Assembly (NCBI RefSeq): GCF_047601505.1
Contig: NZ_JASGJD010000001.1
Span: forward strand, 1,612,001 to 1,676,000
Length of the DNA: 64,000 nt
From: Cloacibacterium sp047601505
GTDB taxonomy: Bacteria; Bacteroidota; Bacteroidia; Flavobacteriales; Weeksellaceae
Reading direction: 5' to 3'
Below the pieces are notes generated by a model that saw only the letters and a list, made by a program, of their open reading frames with translations, had not been told where the DNA came from and ran no database searches. Below, in pieces: positions 47,539 through 55,499 of this stretch. Positions within the stretch are counted from its first letter, which is position 1. The number at the start of each line of letters is the position of its first letter. Position numbers and translations under genes: made by a program.

Positions 47539-47994
47539 ATGCAAAATATTTTTGACGCAAAAGATGTGCAGCAGTACATAGATAGAATAAATTTACTAAC
47601 TCCCGAAGCACAACAAAAATGGGGAAAAATGAATGCAGAGCAAGTTTTGGCGCATTTAAATGTAGCTTATTCTATGGTTTTTGAACCAGAAAAACACAAG
47701 AAACCGAGTTTTATAGCTAAATTTCTCTTGTCAAATTTTGTAAAACCAAAATTAACCAACGAACTTCCTTACAAACAAAATTTGCCTACAAGTCCGGCTT
47801 TTATTATTTCTGATGAAAGAAATTTCGAGGAAGAAAAGAAAAAATTAATTGGCAATATCCAAAGAGTTCAGCAATTAGGTAGAATAGCTTTTGAAGGCAA
47901 AGAACATCTTAATTTTGGGAAAATTAATGCCCAAGGTTGGAACAATATGTTTGCAAAACATCTCAATCATCATTTGGAACAATTTGGCGTTTAG
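47539..47994 (+). CDS. DUF1569 family protein (DinB-like fold)
   Basis: The 151-residue soluble protein contains WGKMNAEQVLAHLNVAYSMV near 35-55 and ends with HLNHHLEQFGV. The Met-x-Ala-x-Gln-x-x-x-His pattern and the final His-rich helix (AKHLNHHLEQFGV) fit DUF1569 in the DinB/YfiT four-helix superfamily, which often binds a metal through three histidines. The biochemical role is unknown. It is followed 27 bp later by a VOC-family gene on the same strand. Confidence 0.8.
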   Translation: MQNIFDAKDVQQYIDRINLLTPEAQQKWGKMNAEQVLAHLNVAYSMVFEPEKHKKPSFIAKFLLSNFVKPKLTNELPYKQNLPTSPAFIISDERNFEEEKKKLIGNIQRVQQLGRIAFEGKEHLNFGKINAQGWNNMFAKHLNHHLEQFGV

Positions 47995-48021
47995 AAAACA
48001 ACAACATCAAATCATAAAATT

Positions 48022-48468
48022 ATGGCAACAGTAAACATTTACCTCACATTTGATGGAGAATGTGAAGCAGCTTTCAAATTCTACGAATCTGTTTTCGGTA
48101 CAGAAATTCCCATGTGGAATAAATTTGGAGATATGCCTCCACAAGAGGGTATGCCACCATTTTCGGAAGAACATAAGAACAGAATAATGCACGTTACACT
48201 TCCTATTTCTAACGAAACTATGCTAATGGGAAGCGATACAATGCCTGGAATGAATGTTTGTACCAAAGGAAATAATTTTTCTATTTCTATCAATGCAAAT
48301 TCTAGAGAAGAAGCAACAAAATTTTTTGACGGACTTTCGGAAGGCGGAAATGTTACCATGGAATTACAAGATACATTCTGGGGAGCTTTTTTCGGAATGT
48401 GGACGGATAAATTCGGGATTAATTGGATGGTGAATTATGATGACCCTGATAAAACTCAGCAACATTGA
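48022..48468 (+). CDS. VOC family protein, PhnB-like
   Basis: A 148-residue protein of the vicinal-oxygen-chelate superfamily. It starts MATVNIYLTFDGECEAAFKF and has YESVFGTEIPMW, typical of PhnB/glyoxalase-like proteins annotated as DNA-binding 3-demethylubiquinone methyltransferase-like. The second half has MLMGSDTMPGMNVCTKGNNF and FWGAFFGMWTDKFGINWMVN, the W-G-x-x-F...D-x-x-G-x-x-W pattern of the family. The exact reaction is not known for most members. It sits in a run of small soluble proteins (DUF1569, VOC, SRPBCC), a grouping often seen together. Confidence 0.88.
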   Translation: MATVNIYLTFDGECEAAFKFYESVFGTEIPMWNKFGDMPPQEGMPPFSEEHKNRIMHVTLPISNETMLMGSDTMPGMNVCTKGNNFSISINANSREEATKFFDGLSEGGNVTMELQDTFWGAFFGMWTDKFGINWMVNYDDPDKTQQH

Positions 48469-48483
48469 TGTATTGATTTTTTG

Positions 48484-48491
48484 TAAATTTG
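48484..48491 (+). promoter_or_regulatory. -7 promoter element for the SRPBCC gene
   Basis: TAAATTTG, an exact TAnnTTTG match, 39 nt before the ATG at 48531. Confidence 0.4.
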
Positions 48492-48530
48492 ATATTAACT
48501 AATTGTTAAACCTCTAAAAAATATAACACC

Positions 48531-48956
48531 ATGCACGAAAATGTTAAAATCAGCGTAAAAGTAAATGCGCCAGTACACAAAGTTTGGAATGCATTAACTA
48601 ACAAAGAGCAAATGAAAAATTGGTATTTTGATATACCAGATTTCGAACTAAAAGAAGGTAATGCATTCAATTTTTTTGAGTCGGGTGAAGAGAGAAAATT
48701 TCATCATCATTGTGAAATTGCAGAGGTAGTACCAAACGAAAAACTTAAACATTCTTGGACGTATCCAGATATAACCAAAGAAAAAACTTTAGTAAAATGG
48801 GAACTGAAACCAGAACAAGAAGGTACCATAGTTACATTAACACATAAGGGACTAGAGAATTTCCATCACTTAGGAGAAGATTTCTATCCTGAAAGTTTCA
48901 GAAAAGGTTGGGAAGATATTATAGGAAAATCCTTAAAAGAATTTGTAGAAAATTAA
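48531..48956 (+). CDS. SRPBCC family protein (AHSA1-like)
   Basis: A 141-residue START/Bet v1-fold protein. It begins MHENVKISVKVNAPVHKVWN and continues ALTNKEQMKNWYFDIPDFEL, the standard 'V-x-A-P-x-x-x-V-W-x-A-(L/F)-T' opening of the AHSA1 group. VKWELKPEQEGTIVTLTHKG near 90-110 and the C-terminal helix FRKGWEDIIGKSLKEFVEN complete the fold. Such proteins bind hydrophobic ligands or act as co-chaperone-like factors; the specific role is unknown. A terminator follows. Confidence 0.9.
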   Translation: MHENVKISVKVNAPVHKVWNALTNKEQMKNWYFDIPDFELKEGNAFNFFESGEERKFHHHCEIAEVVPNEKLKHSWTYPDITKEKTLVKWELKPEQEGTIVTLTHKGLENFHHLGEDFYPESFRKGWEDIIGKSLKEFVEN

Positions 48957-48980
48957 TTTTTTTTAAAATATTGAAAAATA

Positions 48981-49013
48981 AGAGCATCATTTTTAGTAAA
49001 TGGTGCTTTTTTT
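48981..49013 (+). terminator. Terminator after the SRPBCC gene
   Basis: AGCATCATTT pairs with AAATGGTGCT (10 bp, one G-U) around a 5-nt loop, followed by TTTTTT. Confidence 0.85.
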
Positions 49014-49014
49014 G

Positions 49015-49022
49015 TAGTTTTG
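49015..49022 (+). promoter_or_regulatory. -7 promoter element for the cyclotransferase-like gene
   Basis: TAGTTTTG, an exact TAnnTTTG match, directly after the terminator T run and 19 nt before the ATG at 49042. Confidence 0.4.
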
Positions 49023-49041
49023 GAGTAAATTTTTTAATTAG

Positions 49042-50061
49042 ATGAAAAAATCAATATTTATAAGCTTTTTTGCACTTTTTATTTTAGCTTCTTGTAATAA
49101 AGATGAGAAAATTTTAGACTCACTTAATAATTACAATACTTCTATGGAAACCAAAGGTTACCATTTTGGCGATAAAATAGAATTTCCGAAAGAAGTTACA
49201 GAAAATGCAGAAAGCATCAGTATAAGTTTTGGTGATAAAGAAACTAGTGATTTGGTAATAGACCCTAAATTTTTTACGCTTGGCGATAATGCTGTAACCA
49301 TCAATATTACCAGAGATGGCAAAGTATTGTCTCAAGATGCAACGATTAATGTTTTTGCAAAAAATCCTGAAAAAAATCTTATCTACGAAATTGTAGCAGA
49401 ATATCCTCACAATACCGAAAATTTCACCGAAGGTTTCTATTTAGATGGCAATACCGTTTACGAAAGTGTTGGTTTGGATGGTAAATCTAAATTAATGAAA
49501 TATACCTTAGGAAGTTCTACAAATTCTAAAGAAGTAAACCAGCCTCAAGATATTTTTTCTGAAGGAATTTCTTCTGTAGGTAATAAAATTTATCAATTGA
49601 CTTATAAAGCAAAGAAAGGTTTTATCTACGATAAAAACACTTTTGAACAAATAGGAGAGTTCCCTTATCCGAACGTAATTGGCGAAGGCTGGGGAATGAC
49701 TACAGATGGAAAAACCTTGATGGTTTCGGATGGTACTAAAAATATATATTTCCTTAGTCCTTCAGATCCTTCTAAAATGATAAAATATATTTCTGTAGCA
49801 GGTAATAAAGAGGTTTATGACCAAATAAATGAGTTAGAATATCACAACGGATTTATTTATTCAAATGTTTGGCAGAAACCTATAATTCTGAAAATTAATC
49901 CCAAAACTGGTGAAGTAGTTGGTAAGTTTGATTTTTCTGCCATTGCAAAAAAACATATTACTAATGAAGACAATGTACTAAACGGAATTGCCTTTAAAGG
50001 AGAAAATATGTTGATTACTGGTAAAAACTGGGATAAAATCTACGAAGTGAAGATTAAATAA
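49042..50061 (+). CDS. Glutaminyl-peptide cyclotransferase-like lipoprotein (plant type)
   Basis: The 339-residue lipoprotein starts MKKSIFISFFALFILASCNK, with cysteine 18 as lipid site. After a linker domain (about 20-105) comes a five-bladed beta-propeller of the glutamine cyclotransferase family: AEYPHNTENFTEGFYLDGNT near 117-136, the canonical 'F-T-(Q/E)-G' entry, LTYKAKKGFIYDKNTFEQIG near 187-206 and GEGWGMTTDGKTLMVSDGTK near 215-234, then LNGIAFKGENMLITGKNWDK near the end. These enzymes cyclise N-terminal Gln to pyroglutamate, which protects exported proteins; mature type IX or lipoprotein cargo often starts with Gln after 'AQ' cleavage, a plausible substrate. Confidence 0.88.
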   Translation: MKKSIFISFFALFILASCNKDEKILDSLNNYNTSMETKGYHFGDKIEFPKEVTENAESISISFGDKETSDLVIDPKFFTLGDNAVTINITRDGKVLSQDATINVFAKNPEKNLIYEIVAEYPHNTENFTEGFYLDGNTVYESVGLDGKSKLMKYTLGSSTNSKEVNQPQDIFSEGISSVGNKIYQLTYKAKKGFIYDKNTFEQIGEFPYPNVIGEGWGMTTDGKTLMVSDGTKNIYFLSPSDPSKMIKYISVAGNKEVYDQINELEYHNGFIYSNVWQKPIILKINPKTGEVVGKFDFSAIAKKHITNEDNVLNGIAFKGENMLITGKNWDKIYEVKIK

Positions 50062-50080
50062 TTTTTGCTGAATTATAAAA

Positions 50081-50112
50081 CAAAGCATCCAAATTTTGGG
50101 TGCTTTTATTTT
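50081..50112 (+). terminator. Terminator after the cyclotransferase-like gene
   Basis: AAGCATCCAAA pairs with TTTGGGTGCTT (11 bp, one G-U) with a very short loop, followed by a T-rich tract. Confidence 0.85.
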
Positions 50113-50166
50113 TTACGAAAAATCAAAATCATTTCATTATTTTTACTGAAGTAAATTTCAAAAAAG

Positions 50167-50919
50167 ATGTCTCAAGTTTTTCAATTCTTTTTTCTGTTTT
50201 TTTTCTCTGTGGTTTCGGCGCAGAGCAATTTAGAATTGAAAAATGTTAAAGATTTCTTAGCAGACGATTATGGCAATATCTACGCTTACCAAAATCAGGA
50301 TTTTAGTTTTGTAAAATACGATTCTTTGGGCAAGCAAATAGGGAAGATGATGCTGGTTACGCCTTATAAAATTCAAAGTGTGCAGAATCCGCTCAATATT
50401 GTTCTTTTTTCGGAAAATGCACAAGAAATTAAGTTTATAGACCAAAATCTTAACGAAATTCAAACCTTAGATTTAAAAGAAAAATTTGGTTTTGTAAGAA
50501 TGGCTTTTGCCGAAGATTTGCAAAAAGTCTGGTTATTAGACGAATCTAAAAATCAATTGATATATTATAATTTTAGAGAAGACAGATTGATGAATTCTTT
50601 CCCGATAAGGTTTAATCTTAATAATGTAATTGATATTTTAGTTTTTGAGTCAAAATTGTATTTATTGAGAGAAAATTCATTAGAAATTTATAATTTTAAC
50701 TCAGAAAAGTTAGCCGAATTTAAGACCAATGACGCAAAAAGATTGAGTAGAGAAGGAGATGATATTTTTGTAATTTCGAAGCAAGAAATTTTTAAATTTT
50801 CTTTTTCAAATGGTTTTAAATCAGTCTTTAGCAATAAAGAAGCAAAAATTGTGGATAAAAACCATCTTCAATTTTTGGCTTTGATAGGAGACAAATTTTA
50901 TCTTTACAAAATAAAATAA
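50167..50919 (+). CDS. Exported beta-propeller-like protein, function unknown
   Basis: The 250-residue protein has a hydrophobic signal peptide (MSQVFQFFFLFFFSVVSAQS). The mature part shows repeated 'strand-turn' units such as VKDFLADDYGNIYAYQNQDF, VWLLDESKNQLIYYNFREDR and LYLLRENSLEIYNFNSEKLA, consistent with a small propeller. No catalytic motif is recognised. It lies 79 bp before the deoxynucleoside kinase gene on the same strand, and no terminator separates them, so co-transcription is possible. I recognise it only as a type of conserved flavobacterial protein. Confidence 0.65.
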   Translation: MSQVFQFFFLFFFSVVSAQSNLELKNVKDFLADDYGNIYAYQNQDFSFVKYDSLGKQIGKMMLVTPYKIQSVQNPLNIVLFSENAQEIKFIDQNLNEIQTLDLKEKFGFVRMAFAEDLQKVWLLDESKNQLIYYNFREDRLMNSFPIRFNLNNVIDILVFESKLYLLRENSLEIYNFNSEKLAEFKTNDAKRLSREGDDIFVISKQEIFKFSFSNGFKSVFSNKEAKIVDKNHLQFLALIGDKFYLYKIK

Positions 50920-50997
50920 GAACTGAGAAACGAAATGTGAGAGCATTATCTTATCATTTTTCGACTTAGATTTATAAAATTAAATTTTGAAATTTTT

Positions 50998-51612
50998 ATG
51001 CATATTGCAGTAACCGGAAACATAGGCGCAGGAAAAACAACGCTAACTACCATGTTAGCAAAACATTATAATTGGGACGCTCAGTTTGAAGACGTAGATC
51101 ATAATCCTTATTTGGAAGATTTTTATGCTGATATGAACAAATGGAGTTTTGCACTTCAGATTTATTTCTTAGGCAGCAGATTCCGTCAGGTAAAAGAAAT
51201 AAGAGAAAGTGGGAAAAATATTATTCAAGACAGAACAATATATGAAGACGCCTATATTTTTGCAGAAAATTTGTATGATATGAGCCTCTTGACAGAAAGA
51301 GATTTTAACAATTATACTTCTGTTTTTCATTTGATGAAATCTTTTGTTTCGGCTCCAGATTTGTTAATTTATTTAAAATCTGATGTGCCAAATTTGGTTA
51401 AAAAAATCTATAAAAGAGGTAGAGATTACGAAGCGAGCATTAGCATAGAATATCTTTCTAAATTGAATGAAAAATACGAAAAATGGATTTCTAATTATAA
51501 CGAAGGCAAACTTTTGGTAATTGAAGTTGATGATTTGGATTTTGTAGAAAGACCAGAAGATTTTGGATTTATTCTGGAGAAAATAGAAGCAGAATTGCAC
51601 GGACTTTTCTAA
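50998..51612 (+). CDS. Deoxynucleoside kinase
   Basis: A 204-residue kinase of the dNK/dGK-dCK family that salvages deoxynucleosides to dNMPs. P-loop GNIGAGKTTL at residues 7-16, the substrate-binding ED segment QFEDVDHNPYLEDFYADMNK near 25-45, LGSRFRQVKEIRESGKNIIQ with DRTIYEDAYIFA near 78-90 (the DRS/ERS-type catalytic motif as DRTIYED), and the lid region KKIYKRGRDYEASISIEYL near 133-152 are visible. Length is normal for bacterial dNKs. The exact base preference (purine or pyrimidine) is not clear. The ArsC-like gene follows 42 bp later. Confidence 0.92.
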   Translation: MHIAVTGNIGAGKTTLTTMLAKHYNWDAQFEDVDHNPYLEDFYADMNKWSFALQIYFLGSRFRQVKEIRESGKNIIQDRTIYEDAYIFAENLYDMSLLTERDFNNYTSVFHLMKSFVSAPDLLIYLKSDVPNLVKKIYKRGRDYEASISIEYLSKLNEKYEKWISNYNEGKLLVIEVDDLDFVERPEDFGFILEKIEAELHGLF

Positions 51613-51654
51613 GTTTTTAAAGAATCTTGAAATCTAAATTTTTATAATTTTAAT

Positions 51655-52005
51655 ATGAAAATCGTCATTTTACACAACAACAGATGCGGAAAATCTAGAG
51701 CAGCATTGCAGCTTTTAGAAAGCAAAGGTTTGGATTATGAGACAAGATTATATTTAGAGAATCCTTTGTCTGAGACCGAAATTAAAGAACTTCTTGAGAA
51801 GTTAGATGTTTCGGTGAATGATATCATTAGAAAAAATGAAGAAATTTGGAAAGAAAATTTTTCTTCTACCACTTATTCGGAGCAAGGGTTAATTTCGATA
51901 CTATCAAATTATCCTAAATTATTGCAAAGACCAATTGTAATAAAAGGAAACAAGGCAATTGTAGCAAGAGATTTAGAAAAGCTAGAGCAATTTCTTTCAG
52001 CATAA
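51655..52005 (+). CDS. ArsC family reductase-like protein
   Basis: A 116-residue thioredoxin-fold protein of the ArsC/Spx/YffB group. It begins MKIVILHNNRCGKSRAALQL, where the single cysteine (Cys12) with the following GKSR matches the ArsC catalytic loop. The later RPIVIKGNKAIVARDLEKLE near 93-112 is the typical R-P-I-V-x-x-G-x-x-A-x-x-(G/A)-R end. Members reduce arsenate with glutaredoxin, but many flavobacterial homologues are of unknown substrate and no ars genes are adjacent, so arsenate reduction is not asserted. A bidirectional terminator follows. Confidence 0.85.
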   Translation: MKIVILHNNRCGKSRAALQLLESKGLDYETRLYLENPLSETEIKELLEKLDVSVNDIIRKNEEIWKENFSSTTYSEQGLISILSNYPKLLQRPIVIKGNKAIVARDLEKLEQFLSA

Positions 52006-52039
52006 AAAAATCGGAACTTTTTATAAAGTTCCGATTTTT
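52006..52039. terminator. Bidirectional terminator between convergent genes
   Basis: AAAAATCGGAACTTT pairs with AAAGTTCCGATTTTT (15 bp, loop of 4 nt); A/T tracts lie on both sides. It serves the ArsC-like gene and the minus-strand SDR ending at 52043. Confidence 0.93.
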
Positions 52040-52042
52040 GTT

Positions 52043-52936
52043 TTATAATAAATTTTCGAATGTTTCGCTTAGCATAGGATGTTTAAATTCAAATCCTAGC
52101 GATTTTATTTTTTGATTGCTGGCTCTACTGCCTTCTAAAATAATGGTTGACATTTCTCCTAAAATTAATTGAATTAAATGCCTAGGAACAGGAATTGGAA
52201 TAAATAATTTTTTCATTTTTTTTGCCAATTCTTTCATGAAATTTTTATTAGAAGGAATTTCGTCTGCTACAGCGTTGAAAGCGCCTTCCATTTCAGTATT
52301 TTCTATTGCAAAAACATACATTTCTACCAAATCATCAATATGTATCCAATTCATCCATTGGTCTCCGCTGCCAAGTGGCGAAGCTAAATTAAGATTGGTA
52401 ACTTTCTTCAAAAGTTCTAAAGTGCCACCTTTCTGAGATAAAACAGGCGATGTTCTGAGGCAAACAACGCGCTCTGAAATTTCTGAAAATTGTAGCGCAG
52501 CTTCTTCCCAGTTTTTACACAAATTTGCTAAAAAATCTAGCTTTTTAATAGGTATTTCTTCTGTTAAAATTTCATTGCTTGTAAAAGTTCCGTAATAATT
52601 AATTCCCGAAGCAGAAATGAAGCTTTTTAGCTTTAATTCGTGTTTTTTTGCATAACTAAAGAGTAAATTTGCGGTTTCTACTCTAGAATCGTGAAGTTCT
52701 TTTTTATAATTTTTCGTCCATCTTTTGCCTATAGAAGCTCCAGAAAGATGGATAATGCTTTCTACATTTGTAAAAGCTTCATCTTCGATGAAATTTTCGG
52801 TTGTTTTCCACAAAAATTCATTAGGATTTTCTGTTTTATTTCTTACCAAAATATTTACAGAGTGTCCTTTTTCTTTCAGTCTGTTTACTAATCTTTTCCC
52901 GATTAAACCTGTAGCGCCTGTTATTAGAATTTTCAT
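52043..52936 (-). CDS. TIGR01777-type SDR epimerase-like protein (YfcH/SDR39U1 type)
   Basis: A 297-residue extended short-chain dehydrogenase-type protein. The Rossmann dinucleotide motif GATGLIGKRL lies at 7-16, HLSGASIGKRWTKNYKKELH near 64-83 replaces the usual NNAG-type motif in this family, and SASGINYYG near 110-118 holds the active-site-type Ser and Tyr. NWIHIDDLVEMYVFAIEN near 205-222 and NAVADEIPSNKNFMKELAKK near 230-250 are family hallmarks, and a C-terminal DUF1731-type region (GEMSTIILEGSRASNQKIKS) is present. The physiological substrate is unknown. It runs toward the ArsC-like gene. Confidence 0.9.
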   Translation of the reverse strand: MKILITGATGLIGKRLVNRLKEKGHSVNILVRNKTENPNEFLWKTTENFIEDEAFTNVESIIHLSGASIGKRWTKNYKKELHDSRVETANLLFSYAKKHELKLKSFISASGINYYGTFTSNEILTEEIPIKKLDFLANLCKNWEEAALQFSEISERVVCLRTSPVLSQKGGTLELLKKVTNLNLASPLGSGDQWMNWIHIDDLVEMYVFAIENTEMEGAFNAVADEIPSNKNFMKELAKKMKKLFIPIPVPRHLIQLILGEMSTIILEGSRASNQKIKSLGFEFKHPMLSETFENLL

Positions 52937-52996
52937 TTTTCTTTAATTTAACAATTAAAACAGTTTGAAACGGTTTTTACTTTCATCAAGAATGGC

Positions 52997-53305
52997 TTAA
53001 AGCATTATTACGCCTTCAATTTTTGCAACTTCTTTGTAGAGTCTAATTACTTGCTCGGCGTCTAAAACGAAGCATTGTATAGAGCAACTAATGTATTTTC
53101 CGTTGCTGCTTTCTCTTGTTGAAAAGGTATTTTTAGTGCCGTCAAAAACTTTATAAATTTCTGTTAATTTCTCTTTGTCGTTTAAAATGATGAATTTATA
53201 AAGATAATCTTCTGGAAAATTATGATTGTTTTCTAAATTTATCTTTAACGAAGCATAGAATTCTTCTTGTTCATCAAATTGTTTGTTGCCTGTAACTTCT
53301 ATCAT
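52997..53305 (-). CDS. DUF493 family protein (YbeD-like)
   Basis: A 102-residue cytoplasmic protein with an alpha/beta ferredoxin-like fold. The stretches YASLKINLENNHNFPEDYLY and FIILNDKEKLTEIYKVFDGT, then TRESSNGKYISCSIQCFVLD and EQVIRLYKEVAKIEGVIML (C-terminal helix-strand), match the DUF493 plan (YbeD in E. coli). Its biological role is not established; YbeD is near lipB in enterobacteria, but the lipB here is 5 kb away. It lies between the SDR and the DUF4197 gene in the same direction. Confidence 0.8.
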   Translation of the reverse strand: MIEVTGNKQFDEQEEFYASLKINLENNHNFPEDYLYKFIILNDKEKLTEIYKVFDGTKNTFSTRESSNGKYISCSIQCFVLDAEQVIRLYKEVAKIEGVIML

Positions 53306-53364
53306 TACTTAATTTTTTACAAATTTAAATTCTTTATTTTCGATCTTTTTATAAAATAATGTTT

Positions 53365-54036
53365 TTACTTTATAAAATTCAATGGATTTTCTGGACTTGT
53401 GTTTTCGTGATTTTCGATGATGTTGAAAAGCCCATTTACCAATTGTTCTGAGGCTAATTTACTAAGACTGCTAGAAGCTGTAGTAGTTTGATTGCCTGTT
53501 AAAGCGCCTAAAAAGCTGTTTCCTTGTAAAGCAGTGTTAATGGTTTTTACAATGCCATATTCATTTAATTTAGCATCTACTTTAGGAGCAATAGCAGACA
53601 TTAACTGAGTTGCTGCTTTTTCTCTAAGGTAAGCTGTAGCTGCGCCTTTTCCGCCGTTTGCAATTTTTTGAGCATCTTCCGAAGTCATATTTTGTACGGT
53701 ATTCACCAATATTGGTTCTGCAATTGGAGCAATAAATGCAGCTGCATCTGCAATGTAGGATTTTTCTTTGGTTACCAAATTGTTTAATCCTATTTTTTCT
53801 AGTGTAGAATTAATGCTTTTTAATTGTTCTGGTAAAGCTTTATCTATTAAACCGTTTGCTAAGAAACTTTCTTTATTTTTGAATATTCCTAATCCTTTTG
53901 TAATTCCGCCAATAAGTATTTTTTTGATGATTGGTAATCCTACGGTTGTAGCTACAGCTACACAAGATTGAGTAGAGGTTACAATAAATCCTGTAGCTCC
54001 TAATGCTAAACCAGCCATCATTATGTATTTTTTCAT
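53365..54036 (-). CDS. DUF4197 family periplasmic protein
   Basis: The 223-residue protein has an N-terminal signal (MKKYIMMAGLALGATGFIVT) followed by TSTQSCVAV, where the cysteine may be a lipobox. The mature part has the DUF4197 character: KNKESFLANGLIDKALPEQL near 53-72, SYIADAAAFIAPIAEPILVN near 95-115, and GAATAYLREKAATQLMSAIA near 132-152, a helix-rich layout with alanine-rich helices. Family function is unknown; such proteins are exported and conserved across several phyla. A -7 box lies at 54075. Confidence 0.75.
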   Translation of the reverse strand: MKKYIMMAGLALGATGFIVTSTQSCVAVATTVGLPIIKKILIGGITKGLGIFKNKESFLANGLIDKALPEQLKSINSTLEKIGLNNLVTKEKSYIADAAAFIAPIAEPILVNTVQNMTSEDAQKIANGGKGAATAYLREKAATQLMSAIAPKVDAKLNEYGIVKTINTALQGNSFLGALTGNQTTTASSSLSKLASEQLVNGLFNIIENHENTSPENPLNFIK

Positions 54037-54074
54037 AAAATTCTAATTTCTATTCTATTTTTCAAATATTGAGC

Positions 54075-54082
54075 CAAAGTTA
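54075..54082 (-). promoter_or_regulatory. -7 promoter element for the DUF4197 gene
   Basis: The minus strand reads TAACTTTG, an exact TAnnTTTG match, 38 nt before the ATG at 54036. Confidence 0.4.
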
Positions 54083-54130
54083 TTAAATTAATTTTTTATA
54101 AATTATTGATTTGTTTAATAGCTTGTAAAT

Positions 54131-54164
54131 AAAAACCGCCCATCAATAAATTTGATGAGCGGTT
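54131..54164 (-). terminator. Terminator after the ribosomal protein operon
   Basis: On the minus strand AACCGCTCATCAA pairs with TTGATGGGCGGTT (13 bp, one G-U) around ATTTA, then TTTTAT. It lies about 22 bp after the rplI stop. Confidence 0.9.
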
Positions 54165-54185
54165 CTTTTGATATGTTAATTTTAA

Positions 54186-54668
54186 TTAAGCCTCTTCTGT
54201 TTTAGCTGCTTCAGCTACAGGAGCATCAGAAACTACATCAAATTCATATTCGAATTCTACGTTTCTGTGTGGTCTTACTTTAGCAGAGAATTTACCAGTT
54301 CTCTTAATAGTATTACCAAGAATTTTGATGTATTTTTTATCAACTTCTACACCAGCTTTAGCAAGAGCTTCAGCTAAGTTAGCGTTATTGATAGACCCGA
54401 AAAGTTTATCACCAGTACCTACTTTTGCTAAGATAGTAACAGGTGTAGCTTTTAGTTTTTCAATAATTGCAGTAGCAGCAGCTATTAATTTAGCTTCTTC
54501 TTCTTTTCTAGCTTCCAAAGTAGCTTCTAAAGTAGCTTTATTCTTAGGAGTAGCTAATAATGCAAAACCTTGAGGAATTAAGAAATTTCTTGCATAACCA
54601 GGTTTTACGTTTACTGTATCAAACTCAAGACCTAAGTTTTCTACATCTTTTTTTAGGATAATTTCCAT
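54186..54668 (-). CDS. rplI: 50S ribosomal protein L9
   Basis: A 160-residue protein of the large subunit, which binds 23S rRNA and reaches across to neighbouring ribosomes. It starts MEIILKKDVENLGLEFDTVN, then VKPGYARNFLIPQGFALLAT, the family's N-terminal RNA-binding domain, a long alpha helix (ATLEATLEARKEEEAKLIAA), and a C-terminal domain GDKLFGSINNANLAEALAKA. The final 12 residues (APVAEAAKTEEA) are an Ala/Glu tail beyond the usual end. It is the last gene of rpsF-rpsR-rplI. Confidence 0.97.
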   Translation of the reverse strand: MEIILKKDVENLGLEFDTVNVKPGYARNFLIPQGFALLATPKNKATLEATLEARKEEEAKLIAAATAIIEKLKATPVTILAKVGTGDKLFGSINNANLAEALAKAGVEVDKKYIKILGNTIKRTGKFSAKVRPHRNVEFEYEFDVVSDAPVAEAAKTEEA

Positions 54669-54742
54669 TGTTGTTGTCCTTTTTTAATTTAAAAAGTTAG
54701 GTTTAGAATTCACTAAAACCAACAATTTATTTTGTTAAATAA

Positions 54743-55045
54743 TTATTTTAATAAATCTGCTACGTAAGGCATTAAAGCTAAGTGTCTAGCTCTTTTGATA
54801 GCTGCAGAAACTTTTCTTTGATATTTAAGAGAAGTACCTGTATATCTTCTTGGTAAGATTTTACCTTGTTCGTTTACGAACTGTAATAAGAAGTCAGCAT
54901 CTTTATAATCTACGTGCTTAATTCCGAATTTTTTGAATCTACAATATTTTTTTTCAGATTTTGTAGTAATATCTAGTGGAGTAAGAAATTTTACTTCAGA
55001 TTCGCCACCTGCTGCGGCTTGTTGTGCCATTTCGTCGATTGCCAT
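54743..55045 (-). CDS. rpsR: 30S ribosomal protein S18
   Basis: A 100-residue small-subunit protein that pairs with S6. The core YCRFKKFGIKHVDYKDADFL, QGKILPRRYTGTSLKYQRKV and AAIKRARHLALMPYVADLLK is the canonical S18 sequence. The first 18 residues (MAIDEMAQQAAAGGESEV) are a longer N-terminal arm typical of Bacteroidota. It lies between rpsF (27 bp upstream) and rplI (74 bp downstream) in the standard operon. Confidence 0.97.
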   Translation of the reverse strand: MAIDEMAQQAAAGGESEVKFLTPLDITTKSEKKYCRFKKFGIKHVDYKDADFLLQFVNEQGKILPRRYTGTSLKYQRKVSAAIKRARHLALMPYVADLLK

Positions 55046-55072
55046 TTTTTTAAATTTTTAAGGGTTAGAAAA

Positions 55073-55414
55073 TTAAGCTTTAGTAGCTTTTAACTTAGCT
55101 CTTCTAGTAACAGCGTAATCTACAGCGTGTTTGTCTAGCTTAGTTGTTAAATAACGGATCACTCTTTCGTCACGTTTGAAAGCAGTTTCAAGACCTGCAA
55201 CTACAGTACCTTCACCTTTGAATTCGATCAAAGTGTAGAATCCATTCTTTTTTAATTGAATAGGATAAGCTAATTTTTTAAGACCCCAGTTTTCTCTGGT
55301 AACGATTTCGCAATTGTGCTCTTTCAAAAAGTCTTCGAATTTTTTTACTGCTTCCTCCACCTGTGCGTCAGATAGAACGGGAGTTAAAATGAAAACAGTT
55401 TCGTAATTGTTCAT
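55073..55414 (-). CDS. rpsF: 30S ribosomal protein S6
   Basis: A 113-residue protein of the 30S platform. It opens MNNYETVFILTPVLSDAQVE and has NWGLKKLAYPIQLKKNGFYT near 40-60, with FKRDERVIRYLTTKLDKHAV near 80-100; these are S6 signature regions. It ends with a basic tail RRAKLKATKA. It heads the operon and has a good promoter at 55449-55479, with a leader of about 30 nt. Confidence 0.97.
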   Translation of the reverse strand: MNNYETVFILTPVLSDAQVEEAVKKFEDFLKEHNCEIVTRENWGLKKLAYPIQLKKNGFYTLIEFKGEGTVVAGLETAFKRDERVIRYLTTKLDKHAVDYAVTRRAKLKATKA

Positions 55415-55448
55415 AATGTTAAAAATATTTGTTAATTATTTCGAGGTG

Positions 55449-55479
55449 CAAAAGTAATGAATCTTTTTAAAATACACAA
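55449..55479 (-). promoter_or_regulatory. Promoter of the rpsF-rpsR-rplI operon
   Basis: On the minus strand TTG (55477-55479), 20 nt, then TACTTTTG (55449-55456) match TTG / TAnnTTTG. The leader to the rpsF ATG at 55414 is about 30 nt. Confidence 0.7.
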
Positions 55480-55499
55480 TATTAATATGATAATTTGTT

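Noticed and set aside
51655..52005. Arsenic resistance locus
   Set aside because: Only a lone ArsC-like protein is present; there is no arsB, acr3 or arsR nearby.
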